The notes under the pieces were generated by a model. That model searched no databases. It saw only the letters and a list, made by a program, of their open reading frames with translations, and was not told the DNA's origin. From Flavobacteriales bacterium UBA4466 (GTDB taxonomy: Bacteria; Bacteroidota; Bacteroidia; Flavobacteriales_D; Crocinitomicaceae), in NCBI GenBank assembly GCA_905182335.1, contig CAJJBE010000003.1, forward strand, positions 124,001 through 188,000: 64,000 bases of DNA. The letters are read 5' to 3'. Shown here piece by piece: positions 44,071 to 53,090 of this stretch (the stretch's first letter is position 1; each line of letters starts with the position of its first letter). Made by a program: the position numbers and the translations under genes.

Positions 44071-44752
44071 GTGATTTAGCTAAATTAAAAGCCTCATTAA
44101 GTTGTTCCTCTCTTGTTAGTTTAGTATTATCAATAATAATAGCATCGCCTGTTTTTATTAAAGGACTTTCTTTACGCGTGCTATCAATTAAATCTCTTTC
44201 TTCCAGGTTAAACTTAACGTCATATTTGGAGATGTCAATTCCTTTGGATATTAGTTCTTTGTGTCTTCGTTCTACCCTTACATCAGTAGAAGCAGTGATG
44301 AATAATTTTAGCTCCGCGTTAGGAAATACCACAGAGCCAATATCTCTACCATCCATAACTAGCCCGCCATGAATGCCAATTTTACGTTGTTCCAATACAA
44401 GTTTTTCTCTTACCTCTTTAATTACTGCTACTTTTGAAACTACTTCAGCAACTCGGGGAGTTCGAATTTCGGTTTCAGTATTTACTCCATTAAGAATAAT
44501 TTCAGGTGAATTTGTAGTTGAGTTTAACTCAAAGTATAGTTCAATGTCTTTTAAGGATTCAATTAGAGCCGGTTCATCAATAATTCCATTTTTTATGTAA
44601 TTGTTATTCAATGTGTAAAGTGAAACAGCTCTATACATTGCGCCGGAATCAATAAATATATATCCTAATTTTTTCGCAAGATCTTTGGCTAGTGTACTTT
44701 TTCCGCAAGAGGAAAAGCCATCAATTGCAATTGTAATTTTTTTACTTTTCAT
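44057..44752 (-). CDS. cmk: Cytidylate kinase
   Basis: 231 residues from the ATG 6 bases after a -7 box. P-loop DGFSSCGKSTLAKDLA, then YRAVSLY, DGRDIGSVVFP (CMP binding) and the RRHKELISKG lid. Phosphorylates CMP and dCMP. In Bacteroidota cmk often neighbours porQ; here the two are separated by one barrel gene that ends at its own terminator. Confidence 0.96.
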   Translation of the reverse strand: MKSKKITIAIDGFSSCGKSTLAKDLAKKLGYIFIDSGAMYRAVSLYTLNNNYIKNGIIDEPALIESLKDIELYFELNSTTNSPEIILNGVNTETEIRTPRVAEVVSKVAVIKEVREKLVLEQRKIGIHGGLVMDGRDIGSVVFPNAELKLFITASTDVRVERRHKELISKGIDISKYDVKFNLEERDLIDSTRKESPLIKTGDAIIIDNTKLTREEQLNEAFNLAKSLIIL

Positions 44753-44758
44753 TCTATA

Positions 44759-44766
44759 CAAAGATA
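44759..44766 (-). promoter_or_regulatory. -7 box (TATCTTTG) of cmk
   Basis: Exact TAnnTTTG match on the minus strand, 6 bases before the ATG. A TTG lies 17 bases upstream (plus-strand 44784-44786), within the barrel-gene terminator. Confidence 0.6.
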
Positions 44767-44784
44767 ACTAATAAAATGTGGATC

Positions 44785-44814
44785 AAAAAAAAGGGTGCCC
44801 TTAGGGCACCCTTT
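44785..44814 (-). terminator. Strong Rho-independent terminator of the outer-membrane barrel gene
   Basis: A perfect 11-bp stem AAAGGGTGCCC/GGGCACCCTTT with a 3-base loop and a T-run on the minus strand. Confidence 0.92.
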
Positions 44815-44833
44815 CAAATATATTTTCAACTTA

Positions 44834-45691
44834 CTAGAAGTGGAAAGTCATTCTTAATGATCCAGAAGGACCGAACCCACCAGTAGTACTATCTGTATCA
44901 ACTCCAAAACCAGAACCATTAGATGTTTCTACTGTTTGTGATCCAACAGTAACTCCATCAGTTGATTCCATTGTTACAGAGCTAGTTCCGCCTGTTGAGA
45001 AACCTAATCCCCATCCAAACTCACCACCTACAGCCACTCTTGGCATAACGAAGTATTCAGCTCCAATAAAAGCTCTAGCTCCAATAAAGAAAGATGTTCC
45101 TGATTTAGACTCAGTAACACGTGCAGAGTTTCCCCATGCATCTTGACCTAAAGCCCAATCAGTAGTGTTGGTCGCATCAACACCTGCAACAGTAACAGCG
45201 TTTCCATATTCGTAGCTTTCACTTGATGAAGCCATACCTATTCCAGCCTCAGCACCGTAGTATCCTTGAAGACGTCCAAAACCTCTTCTTTTCTCCATAC
45301 CAACCCCTATAGTTACATTCATGCTACTAAATTTAGCATTATCCTCAACCATTGCTGGTAAATTAGGGTAAACTAAACCATCATTTGCATTAGGTGTTGC
45401 ATCACCAATCATACTAGAAGCTGAGCTAGACCCAAACCCAAGTCTTAAAGATCCACGGTAAGCAGTATTAGCATCAACAAAGTACTTTCCAGTAATTACT
45501 TGACTTGTCAAGGCATTCCATGATGGAGCAACGTTTCCTCCTCCAAGAAGGTTACCAGCATAGTTTAAGAAAGGTGTAGCATCAATTCCTACAGCCCAAT
45601 CACCAGCTTCTGGCAAATAGTTTTTCTCTTCTTGAGAAAATGAAGCAGAAGCACATAGTACAACTGCAACAGATAAAATTAACTTTTTCAT
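44834..45691 (-). CDS. Outer-membrane beta-barrel protein of unknown function
   Basis: 285 residues from the ATG that gives a signal peptide (MKKLILSVAVVLCASASFSQ). The mature part is Gly/Ser/Thr rich with alternating strands (DWAVGIDATPFLNYAGNLLG, then FFIGARAFIGAEYFVMPRVAVGGEFGWGLGF shortened here) and ends in Phe (SLRMTFHF), the classical barrel-assembly signal. It lacks an OmpA peptidoglycan domain. It resembles abundant major porin-like proteins of Flavobacteriales; its own strong terminator suggests high expression. Sits between porQ and cmk. Confidence 0.78.
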   Translation of the reverse strand: MKKLILSVAVVLCASASFSQEEKNYLPEAGDWAVGIDATPFLNYAGNLLGGGNVAPSWNALTSQVITGKYFVDANTAYRGSLRLGFGSSSASSMIGDATPNANDGLVYPNLPAMVEDNAKFSSMNVTIGVGMEKRRGFGRLQGYYGAEAGIGMASSSESYEYGNAVTVAGVDATNTTDWALGQDAWGNSARVTESKSGTSFFIGARAFIGAEYFVMPRVAVGGEFGWGLGFSTGGTSSVTMESTDGVTVGSQTVETSNGSGFGVDTDSTTGGFGPSGSLRMTFHF

Positions 45692-45813
45692 AATTAAAAA
45701 ATATTTAATTTGTTTGCACAATTATACTCATCTTTTCTTTTAAGGTTACAAAAAAAAGATAAACAAAGAGATGTTAATAAAGTGGTTGAGTAGTGTTTTT
45801 TTAGTTACCCCCT

Positions 45814-46848
45814 TTATTTACGACACTTAGAGATGTCGGTGGAAAGAGTTAGGAGGTTGTTAAATCCAGATCGAGAGTAAATCATAAAACCATAATCAAG
45901 GCTAAACTTATCGAATTTCAGCCCTAATCCGCATGAAAACCCAGAGATTCCAGGCCTACTTTCCAATGCCAATTCCTTACGCCTTTGATAGTCGAACCCA
46001 AATCTTAAATCAATATTTTTTGTTGCAAGTACTTCTAATTGGTATGAAAAGTGCCTTCCTATTATCTCTAAAAGACCTGTTATTGGAACGGGAATGATAT
46101 CACCTGTAAGTTGGTCTAATGTTGGTTCAAGATTAGGGTTGTTGTAGCTGAGGTCCCATTTATTTAAATGATGCCCTAATAATGTAAATCTAAAAGGGGC
46201 GTGTTTTACTTTATAAGAAACAGCCGCTTGTATTTCTGTCGATAGTGGGTTTCTATTGCCTTTTACATAGGTCTTAAATTGATAGCCAATGTTTTTTGCT
46301 AATATAGTCACTAATACTCCTTTGTCTTCATTATGGTAAGTTCCTGCGAAATCAACTGATACTCCAATAGAATTATAAATTTCTAGTTGTGAGTACAGTA
46401 AGTTAACTGATGCTCCAATAGAAATGCGAGGATTTAACTCTCTACCGATTGATGTTCCTGCAATCATTTCAAAAGGGTAGAAAGAACCATCAGCTGTTCC
46501 ATTTATATTTGTTCTATCAAACTTACCATAAGCAACATATTTAATATAACTTGTTAATGTTCCTACATTCTTTATGTCGTATCCATATCCTACAGCACCA
46601 TAATTAATACTTCCAGAAAGCAAAGCTGTGTTGAAAGTGACTTGCTTATCCATTTTAACATTGACTAAAGATGGATTGCTAATCCCCATGTTGACATCTT
46701 TGTCTCTAACTGAGATAAAATCTCCACCTAAACCTGCGGAGCGTGCGTTGTAGGTCAGATCTAACATTGGAAAAGAACTTGTTCCACCAGTCTGTCCAAA
46801 TAAAAAGAGTGAACAGGTAAAGAATAAAACGAGAAGAATTGTTTTCAT
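45814..46848 (-). CDS. porQ: Type IX secretion system protein PorQ
   Basis: 344 residues with signal peptide (MKTILLVLFFTCSLFLFGQ). The start of the mature part, FPMLDLTYNARSAGLGGDFISVRDKDVN and MGISNPSLVN (shown in two pieces), plus the barrel pattern up to LRFGFDYQRRKEL, matches PorQ of the PorP/PorQ-type outer-membrane barrels. PorQ works in the PorUVQZ attachment complex that holds and anchors cargo (known). Only T9SS component certain in this window. Start assigned at 46848. Confidence 0.9.
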   Translation of the reverse strand: MKTILLVLFFTCSLFLFGQTGGTSSFPMLDLTYNARSAGLGGDFISVRDKDVNMGISNPSLVNVKMDKQVTFNTALLSGSINYGAVGYGYDIKNVGTLTSYIKYVAYGKFDRTNINGTADGSFYPFEMIAGTSIGRELNPRISIGASVNLLYSQLEIYNSIGVSVDFAGTYHNEDKGVLVTILAKNIGYQFKTYVKGNRNPLSTEIQAAVSYKVKHAPFRFTLLGHHLNKWDLSYNNPNLEPTLDQLTGDIIPVPITGLLEIIGRHFSYQLEVLATKNIDLRFGFDYQRRKELALESRPGISGFSCGLGLKFDKFSLDYGFMIYSRSGFNNLLTLSTDISKCRK

Positions 46849-46886
46849 GTAAATCATTAACGCAAAGTAAAACGAAAAATTCTATA

Positions 46887-47384
46887 TCAAACTCTTTTTC
46901 CTAACTCAATTACTTCAAGATCATGAATTTTATCACTAGTGATTGAGAATCGAAGAAGTGTTTTTACTTGATGAAATCCTTTGAAACCACATGCTCCAGG
47001 ATTCATCCATAGCATCTTGTAGTTGGGGTCCAATTTAACTAAAAGAATATGTGAATGCCCACAAATAAATAAATCTGGTGCTTCTTTATCTAATGCTTCT
47101 TTAGCATTTTTATAGTATTTATTAGGCTTGCCAGCAATATGAGTAATGAGTACATTAACATCCTCACACTTGAATCTACAAAACTCTTTGTATTCGGTTC
47201 TGATTTCAGCACCATCAATATTTCCGTAGACTCCTCTAACTGGCTTGAATGCTTTTAACTCATCCATTACATCAATTGTGCCGATGTCTCCAGCGTGCCA
47301 TATTTCATCTACTTCTTTAAAGTGTTCATATATTTTAGGATCAATAAACCCATGCGTATCAGACATTAATCCGATTCTTTTCAT
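46887..47384 (-). CDS. YfcE-type metallophosphoesterase
   Basis: 165 residues, the family's size. Metal ligands in LMSDTHGF, WHAGDIG, GNIDGAE, ITHIAGKP and CGHSHI are all in place for a dinuclear calcineurin-like site. Such enzymes act on phosphodiesters of unknown natural identity. Overlaps the lycopene cyclase gene by 4 bp, so it is the last gene of the carotenoid transcript by position, and ends 38 bp before porQ. Confidence 0.93.
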   Translation of the reverse strand: MKRIGLMSDTHGFIDPKIYEHFKEVDEIWHAGDIGTIDVMDELKAFKPVRGVYGNIDGAEIRTEYKEFCRFKCEDVNVLITHIAGKPNKYYKNAKEALDKEAPDLFICGHSHILLVKLDPNYKMLWMNPGACGFKGFHQVKTLLRFSITSDKIHDLEVIELGKRV

Positions 47385-48070
47385 CGGCTAAAGCACTTTT
47401 TTAGTTTTTCAAAAACAATGATGTTTGAAACGATCAGAGTGAAAGAATATAGAATATCTTCCATGGGAATCGAGAATATGCGCTGACTGATTTTTTGATC
47501 TTCGTTATACCATACAACAGGTTGTTCAGTAAACCCACCCGTAAGGGCTCCGTTGACGATTAAAAATGGAATAGTACTAATCAAAAAAGCCAGTAGAGCA
47601 AATCGGTAGCTTGAATTAAAGCGCAACCATGTCAGAACAATAGATGATGAAATAACTACTGATACCGTATAATATCCGTAATCATCGCGTAGTATAAGAA
47701 AAAGTGCGTAGAGAGGAATGAAAAAGAAGAATACTTTGTTAAATCTATCCATATCCCAACCATTAAAAAAGTACTTACAAACTTCATAGATAAAAGTACA
47801 TGCAAACGGAATAAGAATAAAGAACAGAACCTCTTCTAGTGGAAGATTATAAATATAAATCCCACTTATGTAGTCTGGAGTGAAACCCCAAAAACCATTT
47901 TCTGTAAAAATCGAATCCCAAATAAGGAATGGCACTGCAATAACAAAGCTTGCCGTAATTGAACTTACCCATGAGTTTCTATATTTCACCTTTTGATCAA
48001 AACTTAAAAGGAAAGGACCTAAAAATGTGCCAAGGTCAAGAAGTAAATACATCCATTTCATTGTTTCCAA
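47381..48070 (-). CDS. crtY: Lycopene cyclase, fused two-domain (CrtYcd-type)
   Basis: 229 residues, about seven transmembrane helices, two copies of the heterodimeric lycopene-cyclase domain. Each half has the PxEE/D-type motif within a helix: NLPLEEVLFF (~75) and SIPMEDILYSF (~200). Related to bacterial CrtYc/CrtYd and the fungal CarRP cyclase half. Cyclises psi ends of lycopene to beta rings. Overlaps crtZ by 13 bp and the YfcE gene by 4 bp. In-frame ATGs at 48061 and 48052 are alternative starts. Confidence 0.9.
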   Translation of the reverse strand: METMKWMYLLLDLGTFLGPFLLSFDQKVKYRNSWVSSITASFVIAVPFLIWDSIFTENGFWGFTPDYISGIYIYNLPLEEVLFFILIPFACTFIYEVCKYFFNGWDMDRFNKVFFFFIPLYALFLILRDDYGYYTVSVVISSSIVLTWLRFNSSYRFALLAFLISTIPFLIVNGALTGGFTEQPVVWYNEDQKISQRIFSIPMEDILYSFTLIVSNIIVFEKLKKCFSR

Positions 48071-48495
48071 TATTTTTTAGGGATACATAAAAGACCAAAA
48101 CATTTTCCGTCTTCTTTTTCTATTTTTTCGTGGTGAGCACGGTGAGCTTTTTTTACTGCTCTGAAGTAAGTATTGTCAACGTTGTCTAGCCAATTGAATC
48201 TACGATGAATTAATACTTCATGAATCAGAAAATATGAAATACCATAAAGTGCAATACCAAAGCCAATTCCTATTGAAAGTGCATTTGCGAATATAAACCC
48301 TAGCATAATACATTGCCAAGAAGGGATGGCGAAAATTAAAAAGAACAAATCGTTTCGTTGAAAAAAAGTTGCAGTGGGTCTATGATGGTCTTTATGAATG
48401 ATCCATAGAAATCCATGCATAATAAATTTGTGTGCAAACCAAGCGGTAAATTCCATAGAAATAAATGCAGTAAATAATCCTGTTAAAAAAATCAT
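48058..48495 (-). CDS. crtZ: Beta-carotene hydroxylase
   Basis: 145 residues of the fatty-acid hydroxylase-like membrane family. The histidine boxes that hold the di-iron site are visible: HKFIMH, HKDHH, HEVLIH and HRAHH. Adds 3-hydroxyls to beta rings (to zeaxanthin, or to the single ring of monocyclic carotenoids). Overlaps its neighbours on both sides by 4-13 bp. Confidence 0.94.
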   Translation of the reverse strand: MIFLTGLFTAFISMEFTAWFAHKFIMHGFLWIIHKDHHRPTATFFQRNDLFFLIFAIPSWQCIMLGFIFANALSIGIGFGIALYGISYFLIHEVLIHRRFNWLDNVDNTYFRAVKKAHRAHHEKIEKEDGKCFGLLCIPKKYWKQ

Positions 48496-49118
48496 CCCAT
48501 CAATTTAATTAAAGAAAAGAAACCAACCCAAATTAAAAATAAATAAACACCAATTTTATTAATGGAAAGTTTTAACGCAATATAAATGTATGCAAACACA
48601 AAACTAAATCCAAACCAATCAACGAAATTAGAGAAAGGAATTATGTTCCCTTCCCATGACCAAAAATTAAATTTTATTGCAACAGGCTCTATGATATAAT
48701 CCATTCCAGTACATAGAAGAGCAGCAATAAAAGCTGTTATGAGTTTGTTAGAGGTGAGGTTAAATGCCTTAACCACTGATACACTTGAAATTACAATGGC
48801 AATCCAATTAACACCAATAATTATGGGTATTCCGAATAATTTGTATCCAAGGGAATTACCGTAAGTATACGTTCCGAATAAGTAGTTTGTTTTTACTCCG
48901 ATGTATTCAATAATAAAGCCTAAAATAAAAATGGAAAGATATGCTATGGCTGATTTTGATTTGTTTTTTTCGGAAATAAAAATGGCTGAACCACAAATAG
49001 CTAGTATTATATATGATAATGATACGCCACTTGGATAAAAAAGGAAAATCAAGATTCCAACAATATGAATTAGAAGGAGTATTGTTAAACTAATTTTGAA
49101 GAGAGTGATTTTTTTCAT
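48492..49118 (-). CDS. Carotenoid biosynthesis membrane protein (DUF422/CruF-like)
   Basis: 208 residues, about six transmembrane helices. ILGFIIEYIGVKTNYLFGTYTYG, GIPIIIGVNWIAIVIS and TGMDYIIEPVAIKFNFWSWEG (shortened) match the DUF422 family, which includes CruF, the carotenoid 1',2'-hydratase acting on psi ends. Its place between idi and crtZ supports a carotenoid role. If it is a hydratase, one end of the carotenoid may remain linear (inference). Confidence 0.8.
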   Translation of the reverse strand: MKKITLFKISLTILLLIHIVGILIFLFYPSGVSLSYIILAICGSAIFISEKNKSKSAIAYLSIFILGFIIEYIGVKTNYLFGTYTYGNSLGYKLFGIPIIIGVNWIAIVISSVSVVKAFNLTSNKLITAFIAALLCTGMDYIIEPVAIKFNFWSWEGNIIPFSNFVDWFGFSFVFAYIYIALKLSINKIGVYLFLIWVGFFSLIKLMG

Positions 49119-49639
49119 TAGTTCAGGGTTTTATTTATTTCTAGTGAAACCTTATCTATGAGTTTTAAAAACCACGATGTATAATTGTCAGTATTATATT
49201 TAATATCTAGTGTTAGTTGTTCTAAGCTAACATATTTAAAATCTGATACTTCTTGAGGGTTAGGATTAGGGGGTGTGTCTGTAACTCCAAAGAAAACATG
49301 GTCAACCTCATGCTCAAATAATCCATTCATCATTTCAGACTTATATTTAAACTTGAATTTAAATTCAAGATCTGATTTCATCCCCATTTCTTCTTCTAAT
49401 CTTCTTGAGGCTGCATAAATACTTTCTTCATTGAGTCTAGGGTGACTGCAAGCCGTATTGCTCCATAAGCCACCAGAATGGTATTTGCTATTTGCTATTT
49501 GCTGAATTAGCAGTTCGTTTTTGGAGTTAAAAATGAATACAGAGATTGCTCTATGAAGCTTTGCTGTTTCATGGGCAAGTAGTTTTTCCATCGTCCCGAG
49601 GACTTCATCGTTTTCGTTAACAAGGATAACTTCTTCCAT
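49118..49639 (-). CDS. idi: Isopentenyl-diphosphate delta-isomerase (type I, Nudix)
   Basis: 173 residues. TACSHPRLNEESIYAASRRLEEEMGM (shortened) contains the Nudix-like metal site with Cys, His and Glu, and the later FEHEVDHVFFG is the second active-site block with Glu. Converts IPP to DMAPP, feeding the phytoene synthase gene next to it. 6 bp downstream of crtB and 1-bp overlap with the CruF-like gene. Confidence 0.94.
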   Translation of the reverse strand: MEEVILVNENDEVLGTMEKLLAHETAKLHRAISVFIFNSKNELLIQQIANSKYHSGGLWSNTACSHPRLNEESIYAASRRLEEEMGMKSDLEFKFKFKYKSEMMNGLFEHEVDHVFFGVTDTPPNPNPQEVSDFKYVSLEQLTLDIKYNTDNYTSWFLKLIDKVSLEINKTLN

Positions 49640-49645
49640 ATTGAA

Positions 49646-50482
49646 TTAAATGAGGTTAAGTATTTTTTTTAAATATGCTTTTTGGAGAATTATAAACTTT
49701 ATAAATCCAGGAACTCGAATACGTTCCTTCAGAAGTTCTGTAGCAGATTTCTTCTTGATTTTAAGAAGTAATTTTTGATAATAAGAGTAGCTTATATAAA
49801 CCCCAAATCTGGCCGACTTCGGCAGTAATCTAATTCCTATTAAGGCGTCATCAAATTCTTTTTGAATATCATTTTCAATGGCTTTTTTATTCTCATCATT
49901 AAAATCAATTCCTTCAATATTTGGGAAGTAAACACGCCCTAATTGATTGATGTCATTTTGGATGTCTCTTAAGAAATTTATTTTTTGAAAAGCAGAACCT
50001 AAAACCATTGCATGGGGTTTTAATTTTTCATATTCCGATTGACTTCCTTGGACGAATATTTTTAGACACATTAACCCAACAACCTCTGCTGAACCTAGGA
50101 TGTATTCTTTATATTTCTCCGGGGTGTATTCAACGGGATTTAAATCCATTTCCATAGAATGAAGAAATTGATCTATAAGCTCATTATCTATGTTGAATTT
50201 ATTTACAGAGTTCTGAAATGAATTTAGAATAGGGTTCAAAGAAATGCCTTGTTCAATTGCTTGGTAAGTACTCTTTTTGAAATCAGCAAATAATTCTTCT
50301 TTATTATAATCGTGAAATGAATCTACAATCTCATCTGCTAGTCGAACAAAGCCATATATATTATGAACATCAGTGCGCAATTCTTTTCCAAGACAATTTA
50401 CTCCTGCATAAAAGGATGTGCTGTATCGTTTAGTAACTAATTTAGAGGCTACTTTAGAATATTCATCATACAGATTCTTCAT
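49646..50482 (-). CDS. crtB: Phytoene synthase
   Basis: 278 residues. Two aspartate-rich motifs for the diphosphate magnesium ions: RLADEIVDSFHD (about 47-58) and NFLRDIQNDINQLGR (about 170-184). SFYAGVNCLGKELR near the N-terminus is typical. Joins two geranylgeranyl diphosphates to phytoene. Overlaps crtI by 4 bp. Confidence 0.95.
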   Translation of the reverse strand: MKNLYDEYSKVASKLVTKRYSTSFYAGVNCLGKELRTDVHNIYGFVRLADEIVDSFHDYNKEELFADFKKSTYQAIEQGISLNPILNSFQNSVNKFNIDNELIDQFLHSMEMDLNPVEYTPEKYKEYILGSAEVVGLMCLKIFVQGSQSEYEKLKPHAMVLGSAFQKINFLRDIQNDINQLGRVYFPNIEGIDFNDENKKAIENDIQKEFDDALIGIRLLPKSARFGVYISYSYYQKLLLKIKKKSATELLKERIRVPGFIKFIILQKAYLKKILNLI

Positions 50483-51942
50483 AATTCAGTAATTAATTGT
50501 TTTGCAGCAATTTTACCAGAAATTAAAGCCGGTGGAATGCCAGGACCAGGCACTGTCAGTTGCCCGCAAAAATAAACATTTTGAAGCTTCGATTTTATCT
50601 TAGGCTTTAAGTTTGCTGTTTGTCCAAGAGTATTTGCTAAGCCATAAGCATTGCCTTTGTATGAGTTGTAAGCAGATTTGAAATCATTAATACAGAATGA
50701 TTTTTTGTAAATAAGATATTCCAGAATAGGTTCTTTACAATGCAATTCCATACGATCCATGATGATTTTAAAATACTTTTCACGCATTTCAGGAGTATCA
50801 TCTAATTCAGTTGCTAGAGGAATCAATACCATTAAGTTTTCAAAGCCTTTAGGTGCTACTGAAGAATCTGTCTTCGTTGTTGCACTAACGTAGAAAAGAG
50901 GTTTTGTAGGCCACTTTGGATCATCATAAATTTCCTTCCCATGATCTGTAAGACTTTCGTCAAAGAATAGATTATGATGATTTAATTGTGCTATTTGCTT
51001 GTTTAGTCCAATATAGAATATCAAAGAGCTTGGAGCCATTTTACGTTTGTCCCAATATTTATGGTCGTAGCGTCTATATTTTTTTGGAAGTAAATTTTGC
51101 TCAACATGATTGTAATCTGCACCAGCAATAATTTTATCAAATTTTTCAATCTTTCCATTGACTTTTAATCCAGATGCAAGGTTGTTTTCAACAGTAATTT
51201 CTTCAACAGCAATATTATAATGAAATTCAGCTCCATGTACCTTTGCTATTTTTTCAAGAGCTGCTGCAATAGCATTCATTCCTCCTTCAGGATACCATGT
51301 CCCTAATTCTAGGTCTGCATAATTCATTAGGGTATACATTGCAGGAATTTTATCCGGTCGTTCACCTAGAAATAATGCAGGAAAATTTAATATGTTACGT
51401 GCTTTATCAGACGAAAATCGTTTTGCAATATCTTTTTCAACGGATTTAAAAATATCCAATTTCAAAGCATCATTTAAAATACTCAGCTTAAGTAACTCAT
51501 TCAGTTTAATTCCTGGATTCTCAATGAATGAGTCCATAGCGATGTCATACTTAATTTTAGCATCATCTAAGAATTTCTGAAGTTTTTCGCCTCCCTTATC
51601 TTCATAAGTGTCGAAAAGTTCAATCAATTCAGCTTTTTTAGATGGGATGCGCGTAGAGGTTTTATCTTCCCAAAAAACTTGATATGCAGGATCTAAGCGT
51701 GTTAAGCTAAAATAGTCCTCACGCTTTTCACCTAAATCATTAAACATGCGGTCAATTACATCAGGCATCCAATACCATGATGGTCCCATGTCAAAAGTAA
51801 ATCCATCTTCTTGAAAAGATTGAGATCTTCCTCCGGGCATTGTGTTTTTATCAAACACAACAACTAGATGTCCTTGTTTAGCTAAATAACATGCAGAGTA
51901 TAGGCTAGCTAAACCGGCTCCAATAATTCCAATTCGTTTCAT
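50479..51942 (-). CDS. crtI: Phytoene desaturase
   Basis: 487 residues. N-terminal FAD-binding GAGLASLYSACYLAKQGH, then PGGRSQSF and a later GADYNHVE, and a C-terminal FAD block YFCGQLTVPGPGIPPALISG. Desaturates phytoene to lycopene. First gene of the carotenoid operon, with a TATATTTG -7 box 4 bases before the ATG. The divergent gene is meaB, 107 bp away. No CarH/LitR-type light regulator is next to it. Confidence 0.95.
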   Translation of the reverse strand: MKRIGIIGAGLASLYSACYLAKQGHLVVVFDKNTMPGGRSQSFQEDGFTFDMGPSWYWMPDVIDRMFNDLGEKREDYFSLTRLDPAYQVFWEDKTSTRIPSKKAELIELFDTYEDKGGEKLQKFLDDAKIKYDIAMDSFIENPGIKLNELLKLSILNDALKLDIFKSVEKDIAKRFSSDKARNILNFPALFLGERPDKIPAMYTLMNYADLELGTWYPEGGMNAIAAALEKIAKVHGAEFHYNIAVEEITVENNLASGLKVNGKIEKFDKIIAGADYNHVEQNLLPKKYRRYDHKYWDKRKMAPSSLIFYIGLNKQIAQLNHHNLFFDESLTDHGKEIYDDPKWPTKPLFYVSATTKTDSSVAPKGFENLMVLIPLATELDDTPEMREKYFKIIMDRMELHCKEPILEYLIYKKSFCINDFKSAYNSYKGNAYGLANTLGQTANLKPKIKSKLQNVYFCGQLTVPGPGIPPALISGKIAAKQLITEL

Positions 51943-51946
51943 AGTG

Positions 51947-51954
51947 CAAATATA
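51947..51954 (-). promoter_or_regulatory. -7 box (TATATTTG) of the carotenoid operon
   Basis: Exact TAnnTTTG match 4 bases before the crtI ATG. No TTG at -33, which could mean activator dependence. Confidence 0.58.
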
Positions 51955-52049
51955 GCTACATTTCGTTTAACTAAATAACGAAAAGATTAAACTTTTTAAT
52001 TTTCTGAATTTCTAATTCATTGATGTATATTTATAGTAATAATTAAGAC

Positions 52050-53090
52050 ATGGAGCCTAATAATATTAAAGATTGGATAAAGAGAAAGAAGGATCAGCGT
52101 GAGCGTATGAATCCAGAAACGCTTTTTGATGGAATCTTAAAAGGTGACTTGAGCTCCCTCAGTTCAGGTATTACTCTTATTGAAAGTCAGGATAAGGATC
52201 AGCGATATGCAGCAGATGGCTTAATTCAAAAGTGTTTACCTTATTCAGGCAAGTCTATTAGAGTAGGTATTACGGGGGTGCCTGGAGTAGGTAAAAGTAC
52301 TTTTATTGAAGCTTTTGGTATGCTTTTAATAAGAGGCGGATTTAAGGTTGCAGTATTAGCGATTGATCCTTCAAGTTCTGTTTCAGGAGGAAGTATTTTA
52401 GGAGATAAAACGCGTATGAATGAATTGTCTGCGCAGGATTCGGTTTTTATTCGGCCTTCTCCGGCAAGATATACTCTTGGGGGAGTTGCTAGGAAAACAC
52501 GTGAAAGTATTTTGTTGTGTGAAGCCGCAGGGTATGATTTTATACTTGTTGAAACTGTGGGGGTTGGTCAATCTGAAACTGTAGTTAAGTCAATGGTAGA
52601 TTTTTTCTTATTATTAATGCTTTCAGGAGCTGGAGATGAGCTTCAAGGCATAAAGAAAGGGATAATGGAAATGGCAGATGCTCTCGTAATAACAAAGGCG
52701 GATGGAGACAATAAGCTTCGTGCTAAGTTGGCTGCGCGAGAATACAAGAATGCACTTCATTTATTTCCTTCGAATAAAAACAACTGGATACCAAAAGTCT
52801 TTACTTGTAGTGCATTGGAAAAAAAAAACATTACAAATGTTTTAGATGTGATTGAAGATTTTCGTTCACACGTAATGTCTAGTGGATTCTTCGAGACCAA
52901 CAGAAAGAGTCAGGACAATAAATGGTTATCAGAGACATTGAAAGAATTGATTATTAATGATTTCTTCTTAGATGGACAGATGATAATACATTTAAAAGAA
53001 ATTGAACAAAAAGTAATTAACGGAGAGAAGACTTCTTTTCAAGCGGCAGATGAGCTTTATAAAATTTACACAAATGCAAGAAGAGTTTAA
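52050..53090 (+). CDS. meaB: Methylmalonyl-CoA mutase-associated GTPase MeaB
   Basis: 346 residues of the ArgK/MeaB G3E GTPase family. P-loop GVPGVGKSTFIEAF (about 79-92), ETVGVGQSE (G3, about 170), TKADGDN (G4). MeaB protects and reactivates methylmalonyl-CoA mutase by gating cobalamin loading. Its partner genes mutA and mutB lie 46 kb away on the other strand, so they are not in one operon. Overlaps the S4-domain gene by 17 bp. Confidence 0.94.
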   Translation: MEPNNIKDWIKRKKDQRERMNPETLFDGILKGDLSSLSSGITLIESQDKDQRYAADGLIQKCLPYSGKSIRVGITGVPGVGKSTFIEAFGMLLIRGGFKVAVLAIDPSSSVSGGSILGDKTRMNELSAQDSVFIRPSPARYTLGGVARKTRESILLCEAAGYDFILVETVGVGQSETVVKSMVDFFLLLMLSGAGDELQGIKKGIMEMADALVITKADGDNKLRAKLAAREYKNALHLFPSNKNNWIPKVFTCSALEKKNITNVLDVIEDFRSHVMSSGFFETNRKSQDNKWLSETLKELIINDFFLDGQMIIHLKEIEQKVINGEKTSFQAADELYKIYTNARRV

